64,000 bases of DNA from UBA4292 sp002395865 (GTDB taxonomy: Bacteria > Bacillota > Clostridia > Lachnospirales > Lachnospiraceae), in NCBI GenBank assembly GCA_946533395.1, contig CAMNBU010000006.1:18190-82189 (forward strand). Reading direction: 5' to 3'. The translations under genes and the position numbers were made by a program. Shown piece by piece: positions 17,324 through 25,720 of the stretch; position 1 is the stretch's first letter; each line of letters starts with the position of its first letter. The notes beneath the pieces are model-generated. The model was not told the origin of the DNA. It did not search any database and worked only from the letters and a program-made list of their open reading frames with translations.

Positions 17324-18164
17324 CCACCTGTTTCTCCTTTGCTTTAGACCACTTCACAAGTAAAAAATTAATTATTGCAGAACAGGTTATTATCATAAAG
17401 CGCGCATCTTCTACGTCAGATTCAACATATGTTGTTCCACCATGTCTCTTGCCATCCTCATCACATGTATACCAATACAGATCCTTTAAAGCTTCTTTCA
17501 TTTTATCGTGAAGCGTAATGCCGCATTCTTCCAATTTATTGACAGCTGCGGTCAATGAATTTACACCTGTAAAACCACTCTCCGCTGCAATCGTTCTACA
17601 GAGCGCCTCCACTGCTGTTATAATTTCCTTTATTGCATTGTTGTAATCCGGTGAGGTTTTATCCGAGAAAAGTTTTATAGATTTTCTCACAGACTCTTGT
17701 ACATGTTCAGGGCTAAGTTCTATTGCTTCCTCTATTTCTGATATTTCAAATTGGTTTGTTATCGGAGTAACCATATCATCTATAATATGATACCCGGTAT
17801 GTTCATCATCCAAAACGCGATTGAAACCATCACGAAGCTCATCATGTTTCTTTGCTTCCCCTTCATGGTTCAATACATATTCAACAAAATCATATACTTT
17901 ATACCACTCACATTCGTCAACAATAAACTGCCGAAGTTTGTTAATATTTTTCTGATGGTCGAGAGGATTGAGGTTGTATTCATAAGCTATGCCATAATAA
18001 GCCATAATACTCTCTACGCTGTCATATCGTACTGTTGGAACCGTGTCTAAACCAATAATATAATGATTTGCATATACCTGCCAGATACGACTACGTGTTG
18101 TTTTTTCACAATCATTATGGTTCATCACATTTTGATATCCGTTACGAATTGAGAAACGCCTCAT
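17280..18164 (-). CDS. AbiJ-like abortive infection protein
   Basis: 294 residues from the ATG at 18164, chosen because AAAGGAGG lies 6 bp upstream; the longer frame has no ribosome site. The start MRRFSIRNGY fits the AbiJ_NTD4-type N-terminal domain, and the C-terminal helical domain (about residues 160-275) contains DYNNAIKEIITAVEALCRTI and DEDGKRHGG, matching the EEGIRH-type signature of HEPN-like abortive infection proteins. Such proteins are thought to act as RNases that stop growth during phage infection. It overlaps hsdS by 23 bp and the HNH-like gene by 44 bp, placing it inside the restriction operon. Confidence 0.78.
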   Translation of the reverse strand: MRRFSIRNGYQNVMNHNDCEKTTRSRIWQVYANHYIIGLDTVPTVRYDSVESIMAYYGIAYEYNLNPLDHQKNINKLRQFIVDECEWYKVYDFVEYVLNHEGEAKKHDELRDGFNRVLDDEHTGYHIIDDMVTPITNQFEISEIEEAIELSPEHVQESVRKSIKLFSDKTSPDYNNAIKEIITAVEALCRTIAAESGFTGVNSLTAAVNKLEECGITLHDKMKEALKDLYWYTCDEDGKRHGGTTYVESDVEDARFMIITCSAIINFLLVKWSKAKEKQVDDERRIQSSETSEL

Positions 18165-19437
18165 CTGTAACCTCCTTTTTCCCCGTAACATATTCGTATA
18201 TGATAGATTCCTTATAATCATCGAGTATGTTTATTTGTGACTGTCTTGCATTGATAGCATCATCGATATCGGAACATATTGCATCAAGCCGTTTTACGAT
18301 CATCCGTTGTTCCTCAACAGAAGGATGTTGAAACCGCAGATTCCCAAAAACCGTTGCAGAGATTTCTTTGAAAGTTGTGCCGCTTCCGAAAAGATTAAAG
18401 ATATCACCATACACACTCATGACATAATAATAAAATTTAGTATTATCATACCTTTTTGGAATGCACGATAAACATCCCTGATTTGTGCATAATTGGTTCT
18501 TGGTGATAACTACAGAACCAATTGGTGCACGTTTAGAAAAAACAATACTATTAGCAGGCACCAAACTCGTTGAGCATGAATTATAACCCAACTCACTAAT
18601 ATTTCTATGGCCTCTGCTAACATAATAATCCTCTGTTTTGAAGTCGGCAGGAGTAATCCATGGAACTTCTCCATCCCATAATTCTGAGTTTGTACTATCT
18701 GGAGTAGAACCCGAAACAATGTTAAAGAGATATTTCAATGGAAGTATATCCCATTTTTTCGGTATCTTCCTTACCCACTCAATCCCACTCTCCTTCATCT
18801 CCACATTCGGATCCAGCCCCTTTGTGACTGCCTCGGTGATGACGGACTTCTTGTATTCTTCCAGCGTTGCGATCTCTTTTTCGATGTCGGCACGGAGGGC
18901 GTCAATTTCGGAGCATTTGTGGTCGAGGAAAGTGGCAATTCTCTTCTGTATTGAGAGTGGCGGAACAGGAATACTTACATTCAATAAATCAGTTGCTCCA
19001 AGATTGCTACGAACACCATTGTCTCCAAGCGCATTAAATATTTCTCTGTGCCACATCATCAGGTAAAAATATTGGAGATATTCGGTTGATACATTGTTGT
19101 CACCACGAAGCACAATATAAGCTGGCGACACCAATCCTATATCATACGACAATCCTACTCTGCTGGTTGACACATTCTGAAGATCAATCAGTTTGAATAC
19201 CAGTTCTCCCTTTCTTAAAAGCTGATATGTGTAAAAATCCTTGGGTTGCAAACCTTCTGCATCGTCTTTAGAACGAGGTAATACTCCCTGTAACGTAAGA
19301 GACAGGCGGTCATATTTGTCAGCATGAACGCCAGGGATATACTTCTTGTTGGCCAGATGATACTTTCCACGTATGAAGTCCCATTCTTCCGGTATCTGCC
19401 CAACCCACTCTATTCCACTATCTTTCATTTTACGCAT
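18142..19437 (-). CDS. hsdS: type I restriction enzyme, S (specificity) subunit
   Basis: Sets the DNA target of the HsdMRS complex. 431 residues with the usual internal duplication: repeat 1 starts MKDSGIEWVGQIPEEW, repeat 2 starts MKESGIEWVRKIPKKW near residue 215. Each half has a variable target recognition domain ending in a conserved helix (IATFLDHKCSEIDALRADIEKEIATLEEYKKS and IVKRLDAICSDIDDAINARQ). Both domains look complete, so a bipartite target is expected. The start ATG lies inside the last codons of the upstream membrane-protein gene (8-bp overlap, ATGCGTAA) with only a weak ribosome site, so translation is probably coupled. Confidence 0.95.
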   Translation of the reverse strand: MRKMKDSGIEWVGQIPEEWDFIRGKYHLANKKYIPGVHADKYDRLSLTLQGVLPRSKDDAEGLQPKDFYTYQLLRKGELVFKLIDLQNVSTSRVGLSYDIGLVSPAYIVLRGDNNVSTEYLQYFYLMMWHREIFNALGDNGVRSNLGATDLLNVSIPVPPLSIQKRIATFLDHKCSEIDALRADIEKEIATLEEYKKSVITEAVTKGLDPNVEMKESGIEWVRKIPKKWDILPLKYLFNIVSGSTPDSTNSELWDGEVPWITPADFKTEDYYVSRGHRNISELGYNSCSTSLVPANSIVFSKRAPIGSVVITKNQLCTNQGCLSCIPKRYDNTKFYYYVMSVYGDIFNLFGSGTTFKEISATVFGNLRFQHPSVEEQRMIVKRLDAICSDIDDAINARQSQINILDDYKESIIYEYVTGKKEVTDEAFLNS

Positions 19438-20104
19438 TACTGATCACCGCCATTAAGCATATTGTATAAACGGTATAAGCCGTAAGATTGCCGTTAAGCA
19501 TTCCAATAATATCAAACGCTATCTTGCCCTTACCGGTAATAGGCTTCTTGCGTAAGGTCACGATTAATTCAATAATTTGCATGACAGCATAAATGCCAAT
19601 GCAAATTGTGAATATCACGGTCATCACCTTTAAATTCATATAGTCCTTAAGATTGATGCTGTTCCAAAGCAGAATACCCAGAAAAGCCAATGAAACTCCA
19701 AAAAGAGACCACACATTGTCATAATTCTGCTCCGCTTCATCCTTTAGACGACCATTGTCTGTCTTTGTAATATTCATACATCTGAGTTCTAAAAGGACAT
19801 ACTTGATTATTCTTATGATGCTCACGCTAGTAATCGAAAGTAAAAAAGCATAGAAAGGAATAATCTCGTCTGTAAACTTTATAGCAGATAATGAAAGAAT
19901 CAACCCTCCCCACAATGCAGCCGCAACATACAGAATCTTATAAACCAGCTTAAGTCGCTGTTCTCTCAGTTCAAATTCGTCCTTCACAGAGAGTTTATCG
20001 CTTTCTATATCTTGTTTTTCCTCAGGCTCAACAACAGCTTGTAATGGTGCTTGCTTTTCCTTTGTTATCGCCGAGGCCTTTGTGTCCTTATTATTCCGCG
20101 ACAT
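19430..20104 (-). CDS. four-helix membrane protein between hsdM and hsdS, unknown
   Basis: 224 residues from the ATG at 20104, which has GGAGGG 5 bp upstream; a GTG six bases earlier is less likely. Residues 1-50 are polar and charged (cytosolic). Four hydrophobic segments follow, about residues 53-72, 80-102, 130-150 and 158-180, with a possible fifth at the C terminus. I do not recognise a family. It is co-translated with hsdS through an 8-bp overlap and follows hsdM by 33 bp. Membrane proteins are common effectors in phage-defence systems, so a membrane-acting defence role is possible but unproven. Confidence 0.8.
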   Translation of the reverse strand: MSRNNKDTKASAITKEKQAPLQAVVEPEEKQDIESDKLSVKDEFELREQRLKLVYKILYVAAALWGGLILSLSAIKFTDEIIPFYAFLLSITSVSIIRIIKYVLLELRCMNITKTDNGRLKDEAEQNYDNVWSLFGVSLAFLGILLWNSINLKDYMNLKVMTVIFTICIGIYAVMQIIELIVTLRKKPITGKGKIAFDIIGMLNGNLTAYTVYTICLMAVISNA

Positions 20105-20137
20105 ATACACCCTCCATTTTTATGTTTTTGATCATCG

Positions 20138-22243
20138 TCACCGACTTCCAAACAGCTTCTTTATCCTCTCCGACACACTTGCCTCAAGCTCCATAAACTG
20201 CCTTTCCAGTTCTTCACTGGGCGTCGGCTGCTGGTATTTGTAGAAGTACCTTGTGAAAGGTATCTCCGCACCTGTCCTTATGACAGGCTTGCTTCCGTCC
20301 GGCTTCTCTTCCCAGAACCATTTGGCATCGGGCACATGAGGAAGGACCTCACGGGCCATGTAGTCCTCTATTGTCTCGTCCCAGCGGACGATCTCCGTAT
20401 CCTTAGTGTCCTTGTCGTAGATGATCTCGCCCTTGTTCTTGCCCTTCTTCTCCACCTGTATCTCGGCTTCCTTATCCATAACGGACAGGCCGTCCATTAT
20501 CTTTGAGATCAGTTTAGAATCTGCAACAGTCCCAGCCAACACCTTTTCAAGCACGGGCCGGAACGCCTCCGGAGACATCCACTTCTTATCCGATATATTT
20601 GCACGCAGTGCCTCTATAACAGCCTCGTAAACCGCTTGGCCTGCGCGGTAGGCATCAAGCTTCGCCTGCTCCTTGGCTGTGATGGATACGCCCTTCTCCT
20701 CCAGTTCAGCCACCTTGGCCTCATCATACAGCGACGACAATGCCCCTGCCTGAAGCATGGCCTGAATGCTGTCCTCCGTGATGGAATAGCTTCTCTGAAG
20801 TGGCTGCATAACGGTATATTCCCTGTAGATGAATTCCGTATTGTCGAAGATCTTTACAATATCTGTCTCGACGAAATCATTGTACAGTTTGGTGATAGCT
20901 GCTCTGTCCTCGGGAGAGAATTCGTTCTTTTTATTACCCAGGGGCTTACGAAGCTTATGGCAGATTGCAGACGCATCGATCAGCTGTATCTTGCCCTTTC
21001 TTTCCTGTCTCTTGTTTTTGGATAAGAGCCAGATATAAGTCGAAATACCCGTATTGTAGAATAGGTCTGTAGGCATCTGAATGATGGCCTCGATCAGGTC
21101 ACTCTCCAGCATCCAGCGGCGGATTTGGGACTCGCCTGATGCGGTACCGCCGGTGAACAGCGGAGAGCCGTTCGAGATGATAGCAGCTCTTCCGCATCGA
21201 TCATCCATCTTCGCTATGGCTGACTGCATGAAGAGAAGCTGTGAGTCTCCTCCGGAAGGAAAACCTGCGCCCCAGCGCCCCGAACTGCCTTTGGCATATT
21301 CCTCTCTGACTGCTTCTTCCTGCCCCTGCTTCGCGTCATTTCCACTCCACGGCGTACCGAAAGGCGGATTTTCCAGCAGGAAGCGCATTTTAGTATCAGG
21401 GAACCAGTCCCTTTTAAGTGTATCCGCATGGCGGAAATTCTCTGCGTTCTGGCCCTTTATGAGCATCTCTGCAAGGCCTACCGCATAGGAAGGACCCATG
21501 AATTCCTGTCCGAACAGACGCACATCCGCAGAAGGGTTATAGTGCTTCAGATACGAGAAGGCCGTAGAAAGCATTCCGCCGGTTCCGCAAGCCTGATCGC
21601 AGACCGTCAGTATCTTCTTGTCATCGAATATATCATCACACCCTTCGGCGATAAGCAGGGAGACACAGAGCTTTATGATGTCACGGCCTGTATAGAACTG
21701 TCCGGCATCCACATTCTGATAGAAACGGCCTATCAGGTTCTCAAAGATATATCCCATCTTGATACTGTCATAAGTGGACGGGTTCAGGTCCAGCTCCGAG
21801 AAAGCCTTGACCACGGAATACAGGCAGCCGTCCTTATCCATTTTTTCAATATGGCTCTTCATGGCCAGCTCGTTCAGGATATCCTGAATATTGTCTGAGA
21901 AGCCTGCGATATACGCATTGAAATTCGCCGCAATGTGGTCGGCATCATTGCATAGCTCTTTCAGGGAGAACTCGGAAGTGTTATAGAACTGGAACCCTGA
22001 CAGGCGGCACATGGCCTTATAGGGATAAAGCGGATTTTTCTTAAACATATCTACCACCGCCTGCTTGGTCGGCTCCAGAGTGCACTCAAAACGGCGGATG
22101 ATGACCATGGGTATGATGACATCACCGTATTTATCGGGCATGTATGACCCGCGCAGTTTATTTGCTATGCTCCATATAAAGTTCGCCTCCGCGGTCACAT
22201 CGACCGGGGTCTCTTCCCACAACATGTTTAATGCCTCGGACAT
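20138..22243 (-). CDS. hsdM: type I restriction enzyme, M (methyltransferase) subunit
   Basis: Adenine-N6 methyltransferase subunit of HsdMRS. The start at 22243 (701 residues) has AAAGGAG seven bases upstream; a longer frame to 22282 begins in the leader. An N-terminal helical HsdM_N domain (IANKLRGSYMPDKYGDVI) precedes the methylase domain with motif I in CDQACGTGGMLSTAF and catalytic motif IV NPPFGTPW. The long C-terminal region (from about residue 500) is helical and contacts HsdS. Longer than the 500-540 residues of classical HsdM, but common for this subfamily. It heads the operon; a candidate promoter lies about 95 bp upstream. Confidence 0.96.
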   Translation of the reverse strand: MSEALNMLWEETPVDVTAEANFIWSIANKLRGSYMPDKYGDVIIPMVIIRRFECTLEPTKQAVVDMFKKNPLYPYKAMCRLSGFQFYNTSEFSLKELCNDADHIAANFNAYIAGFSDNIQDILNELAMKSHIEKMDKDGCLYSVVKAFSELDLNPSTYDSIKMGYIFENLIGRFYQNVDAGQFYTGRDIIKLCVSLLIAEGCDDIFDDKKILTVCDQACGTGGMLSTAFSYLKHYNPSADVRLFGQEFMGPSYAVGLAEMLIKGQNAENFRHADTLKRDWFPDTKMRFLLENPPFGTPWSGNDAKQGQEEAVREEYAKGSSGRWGAGFPSGGDSQLLFMQSAIAKMDDRCGRAAIISNGSPLFTGGTASGESQIRRWMLESDLIEAIIQMPTDLFYNTGISTYIWLLSKNKRQERKGKIQLIDASAICHKLRKPLGNKKNEFSPEDRAAITKLYNDFVETDIVKIFDNTEFIYREYTVMQPLQRSYSITEDSIQAMLQAGALSSLYDEAKVAELEEKGVSITAKEQAKLDAYRAGQAVYEAVIEALRANISDKKWMSPEAFRPVLEKVLAGTVADSKLISKIMDGLSVMDKEAEIQVEKKGKNKGEIIYDKDTKDTEIVRWDETIEDYMAREVLPHVPDAKWFWEEKPDGSKPVIRTGAEIPFTRYFYKYQQPTPSEELERQFMELEASVSERIKKLFGSR

Positions 22244-22336
22244 TTTAACTCCTTTGTTTGCTGACGTTTGTAAATTAAACATATTTATATATTTATTTCG
22301 AACACTCTTCGCATGGACGTGCGATCTATCTTTTGA

Positions 22337-22368
22337 ATTATATTCCTTATGAACGGTATTTGCAAATA
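22337..22368 (-). promoter_or_regulatory. hsdM-operon promoter with palindromic operator
   Basis: Minus-strand TTGCAA (22365-22360), 17 bp, TATAAT (22342-22337) forms a promoter for the type I operon. The -35 lies inside a perfect 12-bp palindrome TATTTGCAAATA (22357-22368). The HTH gene at 22506 diverges from here, so its product is the obvious candidate ligand of the palindrome. Confidence 0.65.
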
Positions 22369-22505
22369 CATTTTTGCGTTCTTATGGGCACTTTTGCTAC
22401 CATACACTTTGTGGCAGAATAAAAACGCACCACATACATATCGTACGAGGTGCAAAAAAAACATCATCCGATAAATCGGACGATATGAAGGGAAGTTCTC
22501 TGCAT

Positions 22506-22904
22506 ATGAGTAATGACAAGGGAAAGGCCGGTAAGGGATATGAGCCGGATCCCAATTTTAACTATAACGATACACTTAATCGGATAAACCAATTACGTAT
22601 AGAGCGAGGTTGGTCGGTATATAGACTGGCTGCTATGGCTGATCTGCCCGAAAGCAGTCTGCGTAACCTTTTCAGAAGGAACAACGAACCGACCATCCCC
22701 ACCCTCCGAAAGATCTGTAACGGCTTCGGCATCCGGTTGCAGGAGTTCTTCGGTGACGAGCCGATAGAGGTACGGGAGGTCTACTCACCGGACGACAAAA
22801 AGCTTATTGACCGATTTCTTTCCCTTGATGATAGTCAGAAGCGTCGCCTCTTAGGCTACTGCGACGGCCTCTTAAAACTCAAAGAGCCATATGAAAACCA
22901 ATAA
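22506..22904 (+). CDS. XRE/Cro-family HTH regulator divergent from hsdM
   Basis: 132 residues from the ATG at 22506, preceded by GAAGGGAAG; an ATG at 22485 lacks a ribosome site. The HTH covers residues 20-80 (RINQLRIERGWSVYRLAAMADLPESSLRNLFRRNNEPTIPTLRKICNGFGIRLQEFF). A short C-terminal helical part (DDKKLIDRFLSLDDSQKRRLL) may dimerise. It stands alone between the type I operon and the Rpn gene and is divergent from hsdM, so control of the restriction operon is the likely job. The intergenic region also holds CCGATAAATCGG, another short palindrome. Confidence 0.88.
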   Translation: MSNDKGKAGKGYEPDPNFNYNDTLNRINQLRIERGWSVYRLAAMADLPESSLRNLFRRNNEPTIPTLRKICNGFGIRLQEFFGDEPIEVREVYSPDDKKLIDRFLSLDDSQKRRLLGYCDGLLKLKEPYENQ

Positions 22905-22950
22905 AAAAGCTGTGCACCCGGAAGAAGGTTTCCGGGTGCACAGCTTTTTT
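22904..22950. terminator. bidirectional terminator after the HTH gene
   Basis: AAGCTGTGCACCCGGAA pairs with TTTCCGGGTGCACAGCTT across a short purine-rich loop; A-run and T-run flanks (22904-22908, 22945-22950) let it work on both strands. Confidence 0.9.
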
Positions 22951-23034
22951 GATCTGTATTCAAGAAAACAGCGGAGCTATCGCCCCGCCGTGAAATGCCG
23001 CCATGGTGCATTTTCTTTAGCTAGCTATAATTAT

Positions 23035-23952
23035 TTAGCTTGCTTTCATACTGTCAGCAGTTTTAAGTACCGCTTCGATCTGTTCCTCGGACAGGCCGTT
23101 TTTTCGCATGGCCTCGATCATGGATTCCATGCCTTTTTCCATGCCTTCTTCGCGTCCCTGCTCGAGTCCGACTGCCCGTTCTTTCCTCAATATTTCCTGA
23201 AACGCCTCACACATCCTGGTATCCTCCTTTCCATCGCGCGGCATCCTGCAGCCTATTACCTGCTCTGCCACGCATACGGCTTCCTCTGAATCAAGTACCT
23301 TTTCACAGCTGCTTAAAAACTTATGCAGTCCTTTCGCGTCAGCGCTCTCACGTACCAGTGTCAGCAAAAAGCCGAGGTCATCGCCATACATACTGAGCTG
23401 ATCGTTATTCATCGAATGTGCATCGATGATGTGCAGCTCATAGTCCGAGACACTCCTCCCGAAAACCGCATCATGGTCGACCTCCAGCATGTCGCGAAGA
23501 CATCTCGGGCCGTCCCACGGCCGGCTTCCCCAGTATACAACAATAGTGAACACGGGCCGGAGTCTGTCCTCCCTCCCGATACCGCTGAAGTGTTCATCAG
23601 AGCCCACTTCAAGGTCACCTTTTTCCCTGTGGATCTGCTCGAGCTGCCTCAACTGATTGTCATATCGCATCACATCCGCCCTCATGACTCTTATTGGCAT
23701 CGATAGATCGATCTTCTGTTGATTTTCAATGCCTATAAGCGCAAAGCATTTGCCTCCGGCCTCCCGGATGACCGCTTCCTTCATCACATCGCGGGTGTTC
23801 TTTTTGTCAGACACAGTCTCTGTTGTATCCAGCTCCCTCAGATCCTCGGGTGCAATAACCGGATTTCCCTGATACAAATAGCCGTTTACGGCATCAGCAA
23901 AATACCGGTTATTCTCAAAAAATCTCCTTGTTGCAATGTCATTTCTTCCCAT
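23035..23952 (-). CDS. Rpn-family PD-(D/E)XK nuclease (annotated as putative transposase)
   Basis: 305 residues from the ATG at 23952, with GGAAGGAA upstream; a frame extending to 24066 runs into noncoding repeat sequence. N-terminal residues match the Rpn start (NRYFADAVNGYLYQGNPVI). The nuclease core is KCFALIGIENQQKID, with the ExQ variant of the active site typical of the family. The tail LEQGREEGMEKGMESMIEAMRKNGLSEEQIEAVLK is the usual glycine/glutamate-rich helix. Rpn proteins are DNA endonucleases that promote recombination in E. coli; real transposition is not shown. No terminal repeats flank this gene itself. Confidence 0.85.
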   Translation of the reverse strand: MGRNDIATRRFFENNRYFADAVNGYLYQGNPVIAPEDLRELDTTETVSDKKNTRDVMKEAVIREAGGKCFALIGIENQQKIDLSMPIRVMRADVMRYDNQLRQLEQIHREKGDLEVGSDEHFSGIGREDRLRPVFTIVVYWGSRPWDGPRCLRDMLEVDHDAVFGRSVSDYELHIIDAHSMNNDQLSMYGDDLGFLLTLVRESADAKGLHKFLSSCEKVLDSEEAVCVAEQVIGCRMPRDGKEDTRMCEAFQEILRKERAVGLEQGREEGMEKGMESMIEAMRKNGLSEEQIEAVLKTADSMKAS

Positions 23953-24072
23953 TGTATATTCCTTCCAATGTTTTATACTTAAGGCCTCCATGGCAGGTCC
24001 GTAAGGCATATTGGATATAAGCTTTATGGGTAAGATAAATGTAGCATCTGGGAGGAATGATGTCAATATGTG

Positions 24073-24258
24073 GATAAATATCTGTAACTATTCAGAACCA
24101 TACAGAAATGACCAGACGAGTCATGCTTGCATGAACTCGGATGGTTATTTCTGTGTGGTTCTAATAGCAGACGTCCGTCACATGAGCAAAAACCGATGCC
24201 TTTGGCAGAGGTTTTGCGAATGGGATGGGCGGGTGCTGAATAGTTACAAATATCTTTC
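24073..24258. repeat. 186-bp inverted-repeat element with two tandem-GA hairpins
   Basis: The ends 24073-24095 and 24236-24258 are inverted repeats: 13 perfect bases (TGTAACTATTCAG / CTGAATAGTTACA) and 20 of 23 overall. Inside, 24088-24167 folds into a near-perfect long hairpin: AGAACCA...TGGTTCT arms (19 of 21 identical, the two differences being G-U pairs), a GA/GA internal loop, CGAGT/ACTCG, then CATG closing a CTTG tetraloop. A second hairpin at 24186-24217 (GCAAAAACC/GGTTTTGC, then GA/GA, TGCC-TTT-GGCA) has the same internal loop. No open reading frame is credible. The element ends three bases from the tadA stop codon. Confidence 0.8.
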
Positions 24259-24260
24259 TT

Positions 24261-24830
24261 TTAAACCTGCGCCTTCCCTGCCCTCAGCTCCTCAAAAAAC
24301 TTCTTTAAAAGCTCTGAGCACTGCTCGCCGAGCACGCCTCTTTCCGTCTGCACGCGGTGGTTGAACTCCTTCATGGAGAACATGTCAATGATGCTTCCGG
24401 CGCAGCCGGCCTTCGGGTTCATGGCGCCGATGACCGCACGGGGGCAGCGCGCCTGAACGATGGCGCCGGCGCACATCTGACAGGGCTCGAGGGTGATGTA
24501 GATCGTGCAGTCCTCGAGGCGCCAGTCGCCGAGGACTCTCGCGGCACGCTTTATCGCGGTGATCTCCGCATGCGAAAGCGTGCTGTGGTCGGTGTTGCGG
24601 CGGTTGTAGCCGCTTGCGATCACCCTGCCGTCGTGCACTATCACGCAGCCTATGGGCACCTCGCCGATAGCCGCGGCCTTCTTCGCCTGTGTGATGGCGC
24701 GGCGCATAAACCTCTCGTCGAGCTTTTTCTGCAGGGCTATCCTTTCGGCCTCCTCGCGCTCCTTTATAAGCGCCTTCTCGGCCTGCCTTGCCTTTCTCTT
24801 TAGATATTTTTCCTGAGCGTTTTCCTTCAA
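24261..24830 (-). CDS. tadA: tRNA adenosine(34) deaminase TadA
   Basis: Converts A34 to inosine in the tRNA-Arg(ACG) anticodon. 189 residues. The deaminase domain (about residues 41-185) has the zinc/catalytic HAE motif (HAEITAIKRA) and PCQMCAGAI. The first ~40 residues (KENAQEKYLKRKARQAEKALIKEREEAERIALQKK) form a charged helix absent from typical 150-160-residue TadA, but the ATG is fixed by its 4-bp overlap with the rsmA stop. The overlap shows translational coupling with rsmA. Confidence 0.95.
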   Translation of the reverse strand: MKENAQEKYLKRKARQAEKALIKEREEAERIALQKKLDERFMRRAITQAKKAAAIGEVPIGCVIVHDGRVIASGYNRRNTDHSTLSHAEITAIKRAARVLGDWRLEDCTIYITLEPCQMCAGAIVQARCPRAVIGAMNPKAGCAGSIIDMFSMKEFNHRVQTERGVLGEQCSELLKKFFEELRAGKAQV

Positions 24831-25699
24831 GCCTTCTCCCCCAATATGTCCGAAAGCTGTGCGAACTGCCGCGCATCCAGCTTCTCGCCGCGTAAATCTG
24901 CGCTTAGACCCATCTGAGAGAGCGCGCCCTCCACATCCTCTCTCGTAAAGCCGCTTCCGGCATTCACCACAGCATTGGCCAGAGTCTTTCTCCTCTGCGC
25001 AAACGCAGCCTTGATAAGGGCGAACATCAGCTTCTCGTCCTTCGGCTGCACCGGCTTCTCGTCGTAAAGAGTCAGCCGGATGACCGCCGAATCCACATTC
25101 GGGCGGGGCATAAAGCAGTTCGCGGGAACATTGGCCACGATATACGGCTTAGCATAAAAGCCCGCCGCGAGGCTCAGCGCCCCGTAATCCTTCGTCCCCG
25201 GACCCGCCTGTATGCGGCGCGCGACCTCCTTCTGTATCATCACGGTGATGCTCTTAAAGGGATATCCTCCCTCCAAAAGCCCCATGATAATCGGTGTGGT
25301 TATATAATACGGCAGATTCGCTACGACCTTCACCGGCCCCGTGATGCCCCTGTCCGAAAGAAGCTGCACTATATCCAGCTTCATCACGTCCGCGTTTATC
25401 ACCTCGGTATTGCCGAACTCAGCCAGGGTCTCCTCCAGCACCGGTATCAGCTTGTTATCTATCTCCACGCTGATCACGCGCCCTGCGGACTGCGCCAGAA
25501 ACTGCGTCAGCGTACCGATACCCGGCCCTATCTCTATGACGGTGTCCTCCCGCGTGATCTGCGCACCCTCGATCATCCTCCCGATGACGTGGGCATCTAT
25601 CAGGAAGTTCTGTCCGAACTTTTTTTCAAACTTTAGGTCGTATTTACGAAGGATCTCTATGGTCACCTTCGGGTTCACAAGCATTTCTTCCGGCTTCAT
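24827..25699 (-). CDS. rsmA: 16S rRNA (A1518/A1519) dimethyltransferase RsmA
   Basis: Adds two methyl groups to each of two adjacent adenines at the 3' end of 16S rRNA during 30S maturation. 290 residues, normal length. Motifs: KKFGQNFLID at the N terminus, SAM site EIGPGIGTLTQFLAQ near residue 57, and catalytic NLPYYITTPIIM near residue 129. AGGAGG precedes the ATG at 25699. It sits 21 bp after tatD, so tatD-rsmA-tadA form one operon. Confidence 0.97.
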   Translation of the reverse strand: MKPEEMLVNPKVTIEILRKYDLKFEKKFGQNFLIDAHVIGRMIEGAQITREDTVIEIGPGIGTLTQFLAQSAGRVISVEIDNKLIPVLEETLAEFGNTEVINADVMKLDIVQLLSDRGITGPVKVVANLPYYITTPIIMGLLEGGYPFKSITVMIQKEVARRIQAGPGTKDYGALSLAAGFYAKPYIVANVPANCFMPRPNVDSAVIRLTLYDEKPVQPKDEKLMFALIKAAFAQRRKTLANAVVNAGSGFTREDVEGALSQMGLSADLRGEKLDARQFAQLSDILGEKA

Positions 25700-25720
25700 A
25701 GGCCTCCTCTGTCAGTCACT

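Noticed and set aside
16694..22243. Prophage
   Set aside because: No integrase, capsid, terminase, portal or lysis genes in the window; the cluster is defence genes only.
23035..23952. Insertion sequence built around the Rpn gene
   Set aside because: No inverted ends or target duplication flank the gene, and Rpn proteins are not shown to transpose.
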